Origin: Pseudeuparius sepicola
Lineage: Eukaryota > Arthropoda > Insecta > Coleoptera > Anthribidae
DNA length: 64,000 bases
Assembly: GCA_963920635.1 (NCBI GenBank)
Contig: OY987303.1
Coordinates: forward strand, 20,748,175 to 20,812,174
Reading direction: 5' to 3'
The translations under genes and the position numbers were made by a program. The notes beneath the pieces were generated by a model, which was given only the letters and a program-made list of their open reading frames with translations, had not been told where the DNA came from and did no database searches. This document shows, piece by piece, positions 34,412-45,735 of the stretch. Within the stretch, counting starts at the first letter, position 1; each line of letters begins with the position of its first letter.

Positions 34412-34699
34412 GCGAGGAAATAAAGTATTTGTTTTCTTCCCAGTGTCCTAAAAAAAGCCGACAATATCACATTTGAGTATCACAAGTAAGGATATTAACA
34501 ACAAATTTGGATTATTAAGGAAAGTTAGTCATTTATTTGTTCATTTGTCCACTTAAAAACTGAGTAGGGGTGCAAACTTTCAAACGCCTATAGGTATCTG
34601 CTTTGATTTTCTTCTGCTAATAAATTGAAAACGATCAAAAATGAATTTTTCAAAAACGATACATTTTTCGAAAAAGTCGAGAATATCCAAAAGTAAGTT

Positions 34700-35860
34700 A
34701 AGTAAGTTAAGAATAGAATATTATCAGGATAGGTACGTTGGGTAACTAACCGTATAAAAAGAAAGAGCCGATTAGAACTTCTATACCTACCGACTATACG
34801 AATAACGACTACAAACTTGTGATACCTGTTCTCTTAAATTCGTTTATTGTTTCATTTCCTAATTACAGATTGTATAAAATTTGATATTAAAAATTAATGC
34901 ATTGCGAATGTTGTAAGAATGAAACTCAACTTATTCAACATAAATAAACCCGTAATTTCGAAAAAATATTTTTCATTCCAATTCGGTTCATCCAGCTCCC
35001 AGCGGGAAAACTTTATATATAGGTTTTAATGATAGAATGTACAGCGTACTGCCGGCAGGACGAAAACCACTCATTTGAGGGCTTACAAAATCGTAATATT
35101 TAAGGCTTTTCCGTCCTTCTGGCGGGACTGAAAGTTGTATAAAAAAATTCGTTAAAATTCAAGCTACCAGCACAACTTTTGATCAGGACTGTACGTCAAA
35201 TCGCAGAGAAGTTATGACCTGTCGAATCTCACGTATTTTAGTCGCAAAAATGATGCGAGTGGGGCAGCGTGTGTCCGCTTTTCTCAGTTTGGTGACCAGT
35301 GGCGGTCGCCACGGTGTTATGGTACAATTAGAAAAATTATTAAATCGAAGAATTTGGCTCTAGTGCTTTCGGATATTGATAAAAAGGTAGTCAAAATTTC
35401 ACTTGATGCCCTACGAGTGGAAGACTGTGAACAAGGTAATTTTTGAATTTATCATTTCATGATAAAACGTATCCTTTTTTTCTTTCGTTGTAGACTTACC
35501 TATCTACTTAATAAAAAATAAGAACTTGAATTATATTAATAAATAATACAAAAAATCAAATTTGCCACGAAACCATGACATACAAAATATTACCAAGAGG
35601 GCATTTTTGTTTAATACAATTTATTGCTATACAAGGTAGTTCTTTTTTTTTAAAACAATTAGACTAATTACCTACTTCTACGCCACTGGTTGTTCAAGGT
35701 GTTTCATATTAACAGGTTTCATGCTAACCCATGCCGTTATAACGTGTACCAAATATGACTTAAATATCTCGACTAGTTTGGTAAATATTCAATAAAGACC
35801 ACATGTTTCTTAAAATTTTAACACCCTGTAACTTTTTAATAAGGCCTTATATAAGGGAAT
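34700..35860. other. No recognised gene
   Basis: TGATAGAATGTACA and GGCAGGACG near 35030-35060 resemble, inverted, sequence at 43160-43205, so part of it is repeat. No coding similarity is seen. Confidence 0.4.
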
Positions 35861-35867
35861 GCTTCAC

Positions 35868-36020
35868 AAAATGGAAAAAAACACAGTCGCATGGTTTGTG
35901 TAACGCCACCCACTGGTGGAAGATTAGTCAGTCAGGCAACGGTGCTATTGTGAGAATATTCGTTTGTAACGTGTTCTGCCAAAGTTTAATAAATTTAATA
36001 TTTTCATTGTTGAACTACGA
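35868..36020 (+). repeat. LTR-like direct repeat, left copy
   Basis: This 153-bp block is identical to 39547-39699 and brackets a gypsy-type coding region in direct orientation, as LTRs do. It contains an AATAAA. The ends do not show a clean TG...CA, and no target duplication is visible. Confidence 0.65.
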
Positions 36021-36079
36021 ATCAAGAAGTGCAGGTACAAGGTTAGTACAATAATAGGTATCTAACATTAACTATGAAT

Positions 36080-36590
36080 AGGATTTTTGGATATTTAGAC
36101 ACACAAGATACATACAGGTTGTATGGTGTTTATTAATGTGCTTGATAGGTTATTACGATGTACAAGATGTATATCGGGATACATATAGGTTGTATGATGT
36201 TTATAGGTTATTACGATGTACAGGATGTATGTCGGGATACAAACAGGTTGTATGGTGTTTATTACTATACTTTATAGGTTATTAGGGTATACAGGATGTA
36301 TATTGGAATACATTCAGGTTGTATGGTGTTTATTAATGTGCTTGATAGGTTATTACGATGTACAAGATGTATATCGGGATACATACAGGTTGTATGATGT
36401 TTATAGGTTATTAATACGATGTACAGGATGTATGTCGGGATACATACAGGTTGTATGGTGTTTATTAGTATACTTTATAGGTTATTAGGGTATACAGGAT
36501 GTATATCGGAATACGTTAAGACGTTTTTAGGTTATTACGATGTACAGGATGTATGTCAGGATACATACAGGTAGTATATTGGTATCTAGT
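36080..36590 (+). repeat. Minisatellite in the gypsy leader
   Basis: A complex tandem repeat has units of about 60-75 bp built from GGTTGTATG(G/A)TGTTTAT, AGGTTATTACGATGTACA and GATGTATGTCGGGATACA. A higher-order period joins units around 36107-36290 and 36318-36490. It lies between the left LTR-like repeat and gag. The open frame through it (36216-36488) is a by-product of the repeat. Confidence 0.8.
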
Positions 36591-36632
36591 ATGTGTCAAA
36601 TATCCAGTTCAAAAGTGGGTGTCTAACAAAAA

Positions 36633-38201
36633 ATGTTAACAGGTATTGGTATGGATCGTCGCCGGCGAACCCGTTCTCCAATAAGGAAGAGATCAGCGAG
36701 GAGTTCTTCCAGGCGAAATGCAAGAGAACGATCTAGAGATAGAAGTTCAAGGACACCGAGAAGATCAAGATCTAGGAGAGAAGCTCGATCTCGGATTCCT
36801 CTTAGTCCAGAAAACTACCAAAGGCGACGGCAATCTAGAAGCCCTACTGAAGTCAGATTAGAAATGCTAGAAAACATTTTAACCCAGGTGATCCGGAGTG
36901 GTAGTGTTAACAGCAGTGAACGTCGGGAACAAACCATTCGAAGTAATATCAAATCTGATTGCATTCCTTTATTTGAGCCTGGGAATTCAGGTGCTAGTTC
37001 AGAAAAGTGGATTAATAAAATCGAACAGTTGGCCGAAATTAATGGTTGGGACGAGAAAATGACAATTTATCATATGCAGAGCCGTTTAGGAGGCTTAGCT
37101 AGGAGTTGGTACAATGGCCTAGAGTCGTACAGCCGGTCATGGGATGATTGGAAATCTCTCATTATCAATACATTTCCATCTCATCAAGACTATGCAACCT
37201 TGTTAAGAAAAATGCTATATAGAACAAAGTTACAAACTGAATCATGGGACACCTACTATTTGGAGAAAATGGAGCTAATACGAGCATGCGAAATTACTGG
37301 AAAACATGCCGTCTCCTGCATGATCGATGGAATTTCTGATCAAAATATCAAAACCGGCGCCAAAGCTGGTAGATATCAGACACCTGAAGGACTCTACTCC
37401 GAGTTTTTGACGACACTGCCGTCAGGCTCTGATTCTGCAAAAAGTCGTACGATGACCAGTACCCATAAATATGATAAGCGCCCCATATCAGCACCTGAAA
37501 GAGCTAAACATCAACTGAATGAGACATTGAAATGTTACAACTGTAACGAAACAGGACATCCTTATTACAAGTGTCCAAAACCTAAGCTTAGATGTTCGAT
37601 CTGCAAACGAATGGGTCATATTACGGAAACGTGCAGCAAGAAAGTACAATCCAAAGTTGTTGTAAAATATGCGAGTACAAGTGAAACTAAATCCTGCTAT
37701 TTCTTAGAATGTAAAGTTAATGGTGAATCGGTGCAAGCGTTGGTAGACACTGGCTGTTCATCTGTAGTTATCCGAGAGCAAGACGCCAACAAGTTAAGAT
37801 TGACGTGGCGCCCTAATCCAGTAGTCATTTCTGGATTAGGAGATTGGAAGACTGGCGCTTTGGGTGTCACCAGTTTCCACTTAAGAGTCGACAAAGCTAC
37901 AGATGGCATAGATGCAGTGGTCGTCGAAGACTATGTGCTTCCGAAAATACCTGTCATAGTTGGTCGCTCATTTATCAATGGCAAGAATAAGCAACTGACG
38001 ATAAAGAATAACATCCTTCACATGATTCATGGCGAACCGGAACCTTTCGCCGGTTTATCATCAATGTCCCGTATAAACCTGCGTGCAAGAGAACATATAA
38101 TAATTCCCCCTGGACATATAGCCAATGTGATGGTTACTTGCGATGAATATCATGGTGATATTTTTGTTGAAAATAAGATCAGGAGTCAGCCTGGCATGTA
38201 G
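36633..38201 (+). CDS. gag: Gypsy-type Gag-protease polyprotein
   Basis: This frame has 522 codons. Residues 1-75 are an Arg/Ser-rich tract with many RS/SR pairs (for example RRSRSRREARSR), like RS domains of splicing factors. Residues about 105-260 look like a retrotransposon Gag capsid region (SEKWINKIEQLAEINGWDE, HMQSRLGGLARSWYN). Two CCHC knuckles follow, CYNCNETGHPYYKC (from residue 301) and CSICKRMGHITETC, both complete. An aspartic protease follows with VDTGCSS (catalytic Asp 372) and a later VIVGRSF. The frame ends at a TAG (38199), after which the same frame stays open into the reverse transcriptase, so the stop is either a mutation or a readthrough point. A start at the second Met (36651) is equally possible. 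Confidence 0.85.
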   Translation: MLTGIGMDRRRRTRSPIRKRSARSSSRRNARERSRDRSSRTPRRSRSRREARSRIPLSPENYQRRRQSRSPTEVRLEMLENILTQVIRSGSVNSSERREQTIRSNIKSDCIPLFEPGNSGASSEKWINKIEQLAEINGWDEKMTIYHMQSRLGGLARSWYNGLESYSRSWDDWKSLIINTFPSHQDYATLLRKMLYRTKLQTESWDTYYLEKMELIRACEITGKHAVSCMIDGISDQNIKTGAKAGRYQTPEGLYSEFLTTLPSGSDSAKSRTMTSTHKYDKRPISAPERAKHQLNETLKCYNCNETGHPYYKCPKPKLRCSICKRMGHITETCSKKVQSKVVVKYASTSETKSCYFLECKVNGESVQALVDTGCSSVVIREQDANKLRLTWRPNPVVISGLGDWKTGALGVTSFHLRVDKATDGIDAVVVEDYVLPKIPVIVGRSFINGKNKQLTIKNNILHMIHGEPEPFAGLSSMSRINLRAREHIIIPPGHIANVMVTCDEYHGDIFVENKIRSQPGM

Positions 38202-39632
38202 CATGGGATTGCCTGTTGCATTACTACATCAGTCAGTCCTGTTGTACCAGTAGTCAATATATCGGATTCCACTTTGGTTTTTCGAAAACAAGATCTCCTT
38301 GCCAGAGGAGAACCTTGCGAGATCGTTGTTCCACCTAATATTGAGGAATGTATGATCATGGATCAAGACGAACTCTGTTTTTCCAAGCTGGATTTAAACA
38401 ACTTGCATGTAGATCACTCCGTTGAACCTGAAAATAAGGAGAGCCTGTTGCTCTTGCTTCAAGAATTTTGCGACTGCTTTTCCGGGACGACAACTGATTT
38501 AGGAAAATGCAAGACGGAGATGCACATCAGGCTGGTGGATGACAAGCCGATAACCTATCGCCCTTACCGACTATCTGTGTTTGAACGGTCTAAAGTTAGA
38601 AAAATTGTGGATGATCTTATGGATGGAAATATTATCCAAGAATCGAGTTCACCATATGCTAGCCCAATTATATTAGTCAAGAAGAAAACTGGGGAATACA
38701 GAATGTGCGTGGACTATCGTGCATTAAATGCAAAAACGGTAAAGGATAAATACCCGCTTCCACGTGTTGATGAGCATCTTGAACGACTAAAGGGTTGCAA
38801 ATATTTTACGTCCCTTGACCTTTCGTCGGGCTACCACTAGATTCCTATGGCTGCAGATTCAATTGCGAGAACCGCCTTCGTGACTCCAGTTGGCCACTTT
38901 GAATATCTTCGGATGCCGTTTGGACTGGCAAATGCGCCAGCATGTTTCCAACGAATGATAAATAACGTTTTGGGTACCCTCCGATTTACTATTGCTATCG
39001 CATATATGGATGATATTCTGATTCCATCGAGAACAATAGAAGAAGGTTTAGTTAATTTACGCAAAGTTTTGGAAGTCTTAAGAAATGCCAAACTCACGTT
39101 GCGCCTTAATAAATGCAATTTCTTCCAAACACAACTGGAGTATTTAGGGCACGAAATTTCTCATGAAGGAGTGAAACCAGGCAAGCGAAAAACTGAGGCC
39201 ATTGAAAATTTTCCACAACCCCGTAATGTACACGAAGTTCGTCAATTTATGGGCATCTCGGGATACTTCAGGAAGTATATTAAACACTTTTCGCTTATTG
39301 CTCGTCCATTAACCCAACTTACTAAAAAGGATGTTTCATTTAAATGGGAGGCAGCCGAACAGACCGCATTCGAAACCTTAAAAGAAAAATTAAGAAGTCG
39401 CCCTTTACTAGCTATATACAATCCACAGGCGGAAACCGAATTACATACCGATGCACGCAAGTACGGTATTGGAGGTATAATGCTCCAAAAACAAGATGAT
39501 GGATGCAGAAAGCCTGTCGTGTATTATAGCAGGCAAACAAGTAAAGAAAATGGAAAAAAACACAGTCGCATGGTTTGTGTAACGCCACCCACTGGTGGAA
39601 GATTAGTCAGTCAGGCAACGGTGCTATTGTGA
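38202..39632 (+). pseudogene. pol: Gypsy-type reverse transcriptase and partial RNase H
   Basis: The same frame as gag continues after TAG at 38199. It includes the RT N-terminal blocks (PYRLSVFERSKV, SPYASPIILVKKK, MCVDYRALNAKTVKDKYPLP, FTSLDLSSGYH), then a second in-frame TAG at 38838 where a Gln is usual, then RT continues with RMPFGLANAPACFQ and YMDD (39003-39014), YLGHEIS and GISGYFRKYI. RNase H starts with HTDARKYGIGG and breaks off at about 39566, where the LTR-like repeat begins. Apart from the two stops no frameshift is seen. RNase H active-site completion and integrase are lacking, so it cannot work alone. Confidence 0.85.
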
Positions 39633-39699
39633 GAATATTCGTTTGTAACGTGTTCTGCCAAAGTTTAATAAATTTAATATTTTCATTGTTGAACTACGA
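39547..39699 (+). repeat. LTR-like direct repeat, right copy
   Basis: Identical over 153 bp to 35868-36020. The first bases (AAAATGGAAAAAAACACAG) are read as the last RNase H codons here, yet they are also present in the left copy. Confidence 0.65.
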
Positions 39700-40449
39700 G
39701 TATACTTATTCACCCCTAACACTTAAAATGATATAGTTTATAAAAGAAAGTGCGGTTATTTTTTGGTTTTCTATCACCTGTTGAAGTGTCGCAGAATAAA
39801 ACTGAATCACCCTGTATTTTAAAAGTATAGCTATATGGGTCATTCTCCAGAAGTGGTCAAATTAATGTCCTTCTGATTTTACTCTTCACTCCTTCACGAA
39901 AATATTATTATTTTTTATTGGGTATAGAGAAAATTACCAATATTAACACATGCTTAATGAAATTCAGTTGTGTGTAATTTTTTCCAACGGAAAATTTGGA
40001 ACTCTGACACCGAAATCTCAGCTCCGTGCCTGTCCCTACTTACATTTTAATATGATTTATTTGCCGCTGTACGTGATTTTCTGCTAATAAGATCATTATT
40101 ATTCATTACTTATGCTGAGATGGGTGCAACTTAGTTACAATCTCAGAAAAATAAAAAACGTAGAACTGGCTTTGTATTGGCAAGTTTGTTCCCATAATAA
40201 AAAAAATAATGTTTACAGTTCGGGTGACAGATCTGGTGCTAACGATTACAAGGCAGTGGCGTACCTCTTATTTTTTTAAAAATAGTTATAAAAATAGGAA
40301 AAAATATATTTGCCTTTATATCTCAATTTGCATTTATATCTCAATTTCAGGTACAACTAGTACGCGTCAATTCTAAAATTCAAACTTATCAATGTTATTG
40401 ACAGTTACTAGTTGGGGATTGTTCTGCGAACACAATATAAAAAAATAAA

Positions 40450-40800
40450 AACTTTTTAAAAACAAGCTTTAATTTAAGCCATGAACTGAAACGAATAAAG
40501 TAAGTTTAGGTTTTCGTTAAGATAATTCAATGCCACACTGCGGCAAGCTTTTCTAAATCAAAAAGCTCGTGGCGCGAGATGGACATAAAAGTAGGTACCA
40601 ATTAATTTTATCGGACAGTTGATAAGCAAGTACATGCTAAAGAATATATTTTCTTTACAGTTTGCGCGACAAGCTTTTTGATTTAAAAAAGCTTATCGCA
40701 GCTTGGCATTGAATTATCTTAACGAAAACCTAAACTTATTTTATCCGTTTTAGTAAATGGCTTACTTAAATAAAAGCTTGTTTTTAAAAAGGTTTTTTTA
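40450..40800. repeat. Hairpin element
   Basis: AAGTTTAGGTTTTCGTTAAG and neighbouring sequence at the left is complementary to 40700-40795 on the right. Outer ends read AAAAACAAGCTTTAATTTAAG and the complement with AATAAAAGCTTG. It resembles the hairpin around the gypsy insertion at 51153-57510, whose ends also carry AATAAAAGCTT, and both are followed by similar CRE-containing repeats. Confidence 0.7.
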
Positions 40801-40859
40801 TTATTGATTTTATTTTGTGCTTTTTTAGTAGGTACCTATTTGGTTCCCATTTCGGAAGG

Positions 40860-41120
40860 GTGGTAAAGAAATTTAATCTGCCCTCTTGGGGCATCGGGCA
40901 TCCGCCCTATTGGATTTAGTATGACGTCACTCACCTGATCGTTTTCTACTCTTCAAATTCTTTCATTTGATACCCATGTCGAGGATACGGTTGTGAAGAA
41001 TTAGGCAATCCGCCGTCTTGGGGAGGCCGCCATATTAGATTTATTATGACGTCATTCACCTTATTGTTTTCTACCCGTCGAGCCCTTTCGTTTCATACCC
41101 ATGTTGAGAATTATTTCCCC
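40860..41120 (+). repeat. Two-copy repeat with TGACGTCA
   Basis: CCGCC(C/A)TATT(G/A)GATTTA followed by TATGACGTCA(C/T)TCACCT occurs twice about 120 bp apart. It is related to the three-copy array at 57636-57992. Confidence 0.6.
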
Positions 41121-42184
41121 TCTGGTGGTAAAGGTATCTTTTACCGTGCCCCGAACTAGGTACGCCTATGTACTTACGCATGATATGTAACCTCCTTTGG
41201 CGAGATGCTTGATTTGCAAACAATACACTTTTTTGCCCATAACGTATAACTTAATTGTCTATATAAGCATTTTAAACCGACGAACACTTAAGAAACGCTT
41301 AAAAACAGCGAAAAATTGCTTCTAAAAGACACAGCACCAGTTGTGTCAAACACAAGGTGAGGCACACTCTTGACCGATTTGCGCGTTTGTCAGATTGTGC
41401 GATTGGTATTGGTAATTGTAGGTACCTATATTATTGTTTCCTTAGTTGTATCACAGATTAAAGTACTACACGTAGTATAGAAATACTGCCTAATAAGTGT
41501 CTAGATAATAATTATAAATACTAGATTCACCTATTAGTCATGCAGACCTTATCTCATAAATACATAAATAACATATAGGTATTATCTACCATTATTTACT
41601 TCAAAGCAAACGTATTTGCAACTGATTGGGTATGTCCCTAGTCCCTACATACAACGGAAACCACTGTTGAAGATTATTTTAATTATTACTAGAGAAATAA
41701 GTTTTTCATTATGAATTATTGGCAACGCTGTTAAACTTTAACTAGTAAATAAATAATAGAGTATAAAAAGTGCTACCCCTTACAAACATTTCAATCTACA
41801 GATGCCATTTCTATGTTTTTTATTTTTCTGAGGTTACAATGTATTTTAAATATATTATTTATTATATTTTGTCCATATTTTGTGTAATTCAAAGTTTGTC
41901 CTCGATAGGACCCCTCAGCTCCGTGGTCAGCTATATAAACTTAGGTTAACTGACTCATAGATGGTGCCAGCTTCGCTACATACAGCAGCTTGCTTTTAGT
42001 GCATCAGATGATGAATATAGAGTGCAGTGCTTTTGTGCAGTTATGACAGTTTTCGGGTAAAAAGGTATGTTTTTTGCAAAGGCCATCATCAACAACCATG
42101 GCTTATCAAATCCGTGACCTCCCTAATTAATTAATGACAGTTATTATTCACTAACATCGTTAGTATTTAGTAGTAAAACAAAGC

Positions 42185-42225
42185 CCAATACCAAAGTCTA
42201 GAGAATCTCTAGACTTTGCCAATAC
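42185..42225. repeat. Micro-palindrome with 7-bp direct repeats (ii)
   Basis: CCAATAC (42185-42191) and CCAATAC (42219-42225) flank a 27-bp hairpin with arms CAAAGTCTAGAG and CTCTAGACTTTG. It has the same arms as the insert at 19386-19411. Confidence 0.85.
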
Positions 42226-42899
42226 TGTGCTCCAAGTTACAAGAAATATGGTTTAAAAACGGTGGCTAAAAATTGCGGGAAATATAAAATTCTCAACTCT
42301 GTGGTTCTCAGCTCCGTTACTGTTTATTGCCACGGAGCTGAGAATTGATCACGGAGTTGATATATTTTGCTCAACATGTTAGACCTATGTGAAAATCACA
42401 GGGATTATTTTTCTGTGTGTGGAGGTTAAAAAAACTGACACTAAAAAAATGCATTTCCAGTTCATTATGGTAAAATCAAATTCTGTTTTTTAATATCAGC
42501 TCTGTGATGACTTCTCAGCTCCATGGCATTAAAAAATAAAAAGCCTAGGTATATAAGAAGCATGCAAACTATTTTTTGTTAGTGTAGTCGAAGTACACAG
42601 GGTGTAATTATTTTTGTAGCAACATTTATTTGTGTTTGTTTGGAAGTTACACATAGTTATTTTAGGTAAAATGCTAATTTTATCAGCTCCGTGATACGGC
42701 TGTCAACTCCGTGGTATTCAGAAATAAAAAAAAACGTGTTTTTTTATGACATTACATATTTGGGAGGTGGGAAAATGTTATTTTTCGTTTAATTTTGACT
42801 TTCTAATAATAATAAAAAAAATAAAGGTTATTACGTAACATTTGTATTTGTCCAATTGTGTCCTCGAAATATGAACACTTCTGGAGAATGACCCGTATA

Positions 42900-43730
42900 C
42901 GTTGATTATTTGAAGAGTTTTTTTGTTTTTCATATTTTATTTACCAAATAAATAATTAAATATTTGTTTTTAATGTTCCACTTTATATTGCACCACGCCA
43001 CTGGACTCCTGTAATAAATTTCTGAGAGGTCGGAATCAATATACCTTTTACTATGGTACTTACTGCTAGCAGGACTCTGTCGTCCTCTTTGAAGGACAAA
43101 TGCATTTGCGGAACTAAGTCCTTCTAGCAGGACCTAGTCCCGGTACAAAAGTACTTCCGGAGGAGCTTCCAGCAGGACAACCTCTTGTACGTTCTATCAT
43201 TAAAAGTTCTGTTTTCAGTTTTAGTTACTTTAATAGTTTTAGAAGTTAACTAAGTAGGTATAATAGTTAGGTACTTCAACGTTGAAATACAAATAACCGC
43301 TGACAAAGAAACAGAACAAAACTCTGGGAGTTTATAAGATTTATGTTTGCAACGTCGCAAAGCCCAATGAACAGTAAATGGATCGGGCGGGCCGAGCTGC
43401 AAAGAAATTATCTAGAATAACTCTAAGCCATCGCTCAAACTGAACAAAGAGAGCATGCTGCAATAAGTGTTACAGCGTTCTGCGAAGTGCCGGTGTGTTT
43501 TGAACGTGTAAATTTGGCCGCAGCGAAGATGGATGGACGGCGGGGACAGCAATTTAGAAAAGACCGTCGTCAGTCAATTTCCTTTTTGTACTGACCTGGC
43601 CGCCCTACACGCTGAGGCGACTTTTGCTATTAGTTCCTGAAAAACGGGTAGGAAACTTTTGGGGTAAAGGAGATGAGAAAACAGCTATTGTCATTCCAAG
43701 GGCGGAAAATGTACAGTGGGTCTAGTTTTT
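42900..43730. other. No recognised gene
   Basis: 43060-43205 contains several CAGGAC/GTCCTG blocks and resembles, inverted, part of 35030-35120. The rest shows no similarity. Confidence 0.4.
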
Positions 43731-43955
43731 CGTGTTAACACCCCTAGCAATCTAAGAAGGCTGTGGGAATTGAAGTGGACAATTTTTTTATAAATCTGTC
43801 CCTAAAAGGTCATCGTTTTCAAAATATTGGTTTAGCATTGCAAAATACTTATGTAGCAATTATTTTGGTGAAAAAATATAGAATCATTATTTTTCTGAGC
43901 GATGCTTTTGAAAAAGTGAATACAAACTTTTTTGTGACGCTATTGAACCTTATAC

Positions 43956-44512
43956 AGTGTGTTCTATAGAAAGCCGTGTCAGACATAACTTATGTTTTTT
44001 TATGGAACACCTTGTATATTTCTGGATTATTGAATTCTACTCATTTTTATTATGACAGGCCGGAAAATGTAGAAACACTGGAAGGTAGAATTTGGGAAGA
44101 AATCCACATATTAAATAATACTGAACACAGCAATTTTATCGCTGACTCAATGAACAGGAAGTTAGTAGGTACCTAGCCAATATCAATAAATGCATTGAGC
44201 AAGATGGGGGCCATGTGGAGCATTTGTAGTATGTATATCCTTTTTCTAAATGTTATTGTCATTTTCAGTAAAAATTAAATTTCAAACAATAAATCTGGCG
44301 AAGTTTATTAACTATATTACTATTTAAAATTTCCCATTTCTCTTAATTTCCCTTAAAAAATAAGAAAGTTTTTCCTATTCAACACCTTTTCTGTGGACAT
44401 ACTTTATACTACGTTAGAGTCGGAAAAATTCGTAGAATTCAATAATCCAAAAATATACAAGGTGTTCCATTAAAAAAAATTTCTGCTCTTGCTTTCTAGA
44501 ACACACTGTATA
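43956..44512 (+). mobile_element. Mariner relic with transposase C-terminus
   Basis: The ends TACAGTGTGTTCTA and TAGAACACACTGTA are inverted, and weaker inverted homology continues outward for about 35-60 bp on both sides. Inside, 44055-44176 translates as RPENVETLEGRIWEEI and SMNRKL. After a frameshift, 44185-44228 gives NKCIEQDGGHVEHL, the closing motif of mariner-type transposases (C-I-x-x-x-G-G-H-x-E-H-L). The catalytic part is lost, so this is a deletion derivative. Confidence 0.75.
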
Positions 44513-45173
44513 AGGTCCAATAGAGTCACAAAAAACTTTGTATTAGTATCTAAAACTTTTGTGATAAACTTTTTTTCTAACTTCAAAAACTAACAAGTTA
44601 AGGGGGGGGGGGTGTCAATTTTTAGTGCACAAACGAAATAAAGGTTTGTAAAAAATATAAAATAACTTTTAAAACATAACATTTCAATGGAGGATGCGTG
44701 AAAAATGAAGTGCGTTTGGTTTGTTTAAACTTATATAAAATACAATTATGTGTTCACTCTACGGGGTAGTTCACTGGAAGCTGTGTTCACTAAATCGCGA
44801 CTCTACTGTAATTAAAATTCGTTGTATGAATCTAGGATGCTTTGAAATCAAAAACAAATAACGCAAGGAACATCAGCAAATATGTCAAAAAAGTTTTAGT
44901 GCAAATGAGAGGAATAATTTCTGTTTGGACGTCGCTCTTTAAAAATTTAGACCATTTCGCTAAAACTTCTGCAATTATTTTCATATAATAATAATTCTAA
45001 TAATTTATATCTCCTATTACAGTCTGCGCGCTCTAATTTTGCACTCGAAAACCTCAGTTTAACCGCTGCAAAATAAGCAAATGTGATAATCTACGAATAT
45101 ATTTTACATCAATGAAGTACAATAACGGGTATTTCAGCCAAAATTATACCTATATTATTTATTCTTTACAATG

Positions 45174-45213
45174 AACCAAGCTTTCGGCTATATTTTTGGC
45201 CTTCGTCAGGGCT
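45174..45213 (-). ncRNA. Hammerhead ribozyme motif in left Penelope arm
   Basis: Minus strand: AGCC stem I, core CTGACGA, stem II GGCC/AGCC with one mismatch, GAAA, AGCT, cleavage-site T, then GGTT (stem I with one wobble). It is the diverged partner of the motif at 46773-46812. Confidence 0.65.
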
Positions 45214-45735
45214 AAAATAGTGTTAGGTAAAATATATTATTGAGTAAGAATTATTTATATACTTACTATTGAGATGAATATTAAATAGTTATGGTTTTAA
45301 TGGATATAAACTTCAAAAATGGAATAAAGTGTTATGTAAATATTTTTGTTGTTGTCTACTGAAAATTTTGTAATAGATATTTATAGTTGATATAAAAATT
45401 TGAAATAAAAGAAAATCTTCATATTTTGAAGCAAGTCATGAAAAACAAATGATAGCGCAGACAGGAATATTGTTTTAAGGTTATAAAAATTTTAGGTTAT
45501 AAAAATTTGTAGGTTACCAAAAAGTTTGACAATAAACAAAAGAAATCTAAATTTAAGGTTGTTTGTCAAAAAGGTTAGAAAATATTTGCCAATAAAAATG
45601 TTTAGTTTGAAAACCGAAAACTTGGGAAATATAGATATAGGGTAGTATGATTTTACAGACAAATTTTTATATAAATATAGTGTTATTATGAGTTATTTTG
45701 ATTGTTTTTCATCTAAAAGTAAAATATAAGAGTAC

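Larger units (their letters stand above)
33113..34690. repeat. Inverted-repeat arms split by a Penelope insertion
   Basis: 33113-33271 (AATTCATTTTAGTTGGTTTT, GCTGAAGAAAATCAAA, ACTTTCCTTAATAA) is complementary to about 34511-34690. The Penelope-like sequence lies between them. A mariner-type end (TACAGGGTGGTC) at 32806 may be the outer left end, but no right partner was found. Confidence 0.55.
35868..39699 (+). mobile_element. Internally deleted gypsy-type retrotransposon
   Basis: Order: LTR-like repeat, minisatellite leader, gag with zinc knuckles and protease, reverse transcriptase, start of RNase H, LTR-like repeat. RNase H is cut after about 40 residues, and integrase, the LTR-proximal end of pol and any env are absent. 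Identical terminal repeats suggest recent movement, presumably helped by proteins from an intact relative. Confidence 0.75.
39837..42894. mobile_element. 3-kb inverted-repeat element with CTCAGCTCCGTGG motifs
   Basis: The ends GGGTCATTCTCCAGAAGTG and CACTTCTGGAGAATGACCC are inverted and exact over 19 bp. Inside, a motif CTCAGCTCCGTGG and close variants occur about nine times on both strands (near 40018, 41913, 42307, 42331, 42349, 42494, 42514, 42682 and 42703), mostly in the right third. No coding similarity is seen. It contains a hairpin element (40450-40800), a CRE-like tandem piece and a micro-palindrome. The superfamily is unknown. Confidence 0.65.

Noticed and set aside
36216..36488. 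90-codon frame in the minisatellite
   Set aside because: Its open frame follows from the repeat unit; the product is a tandem repeat without domain character.
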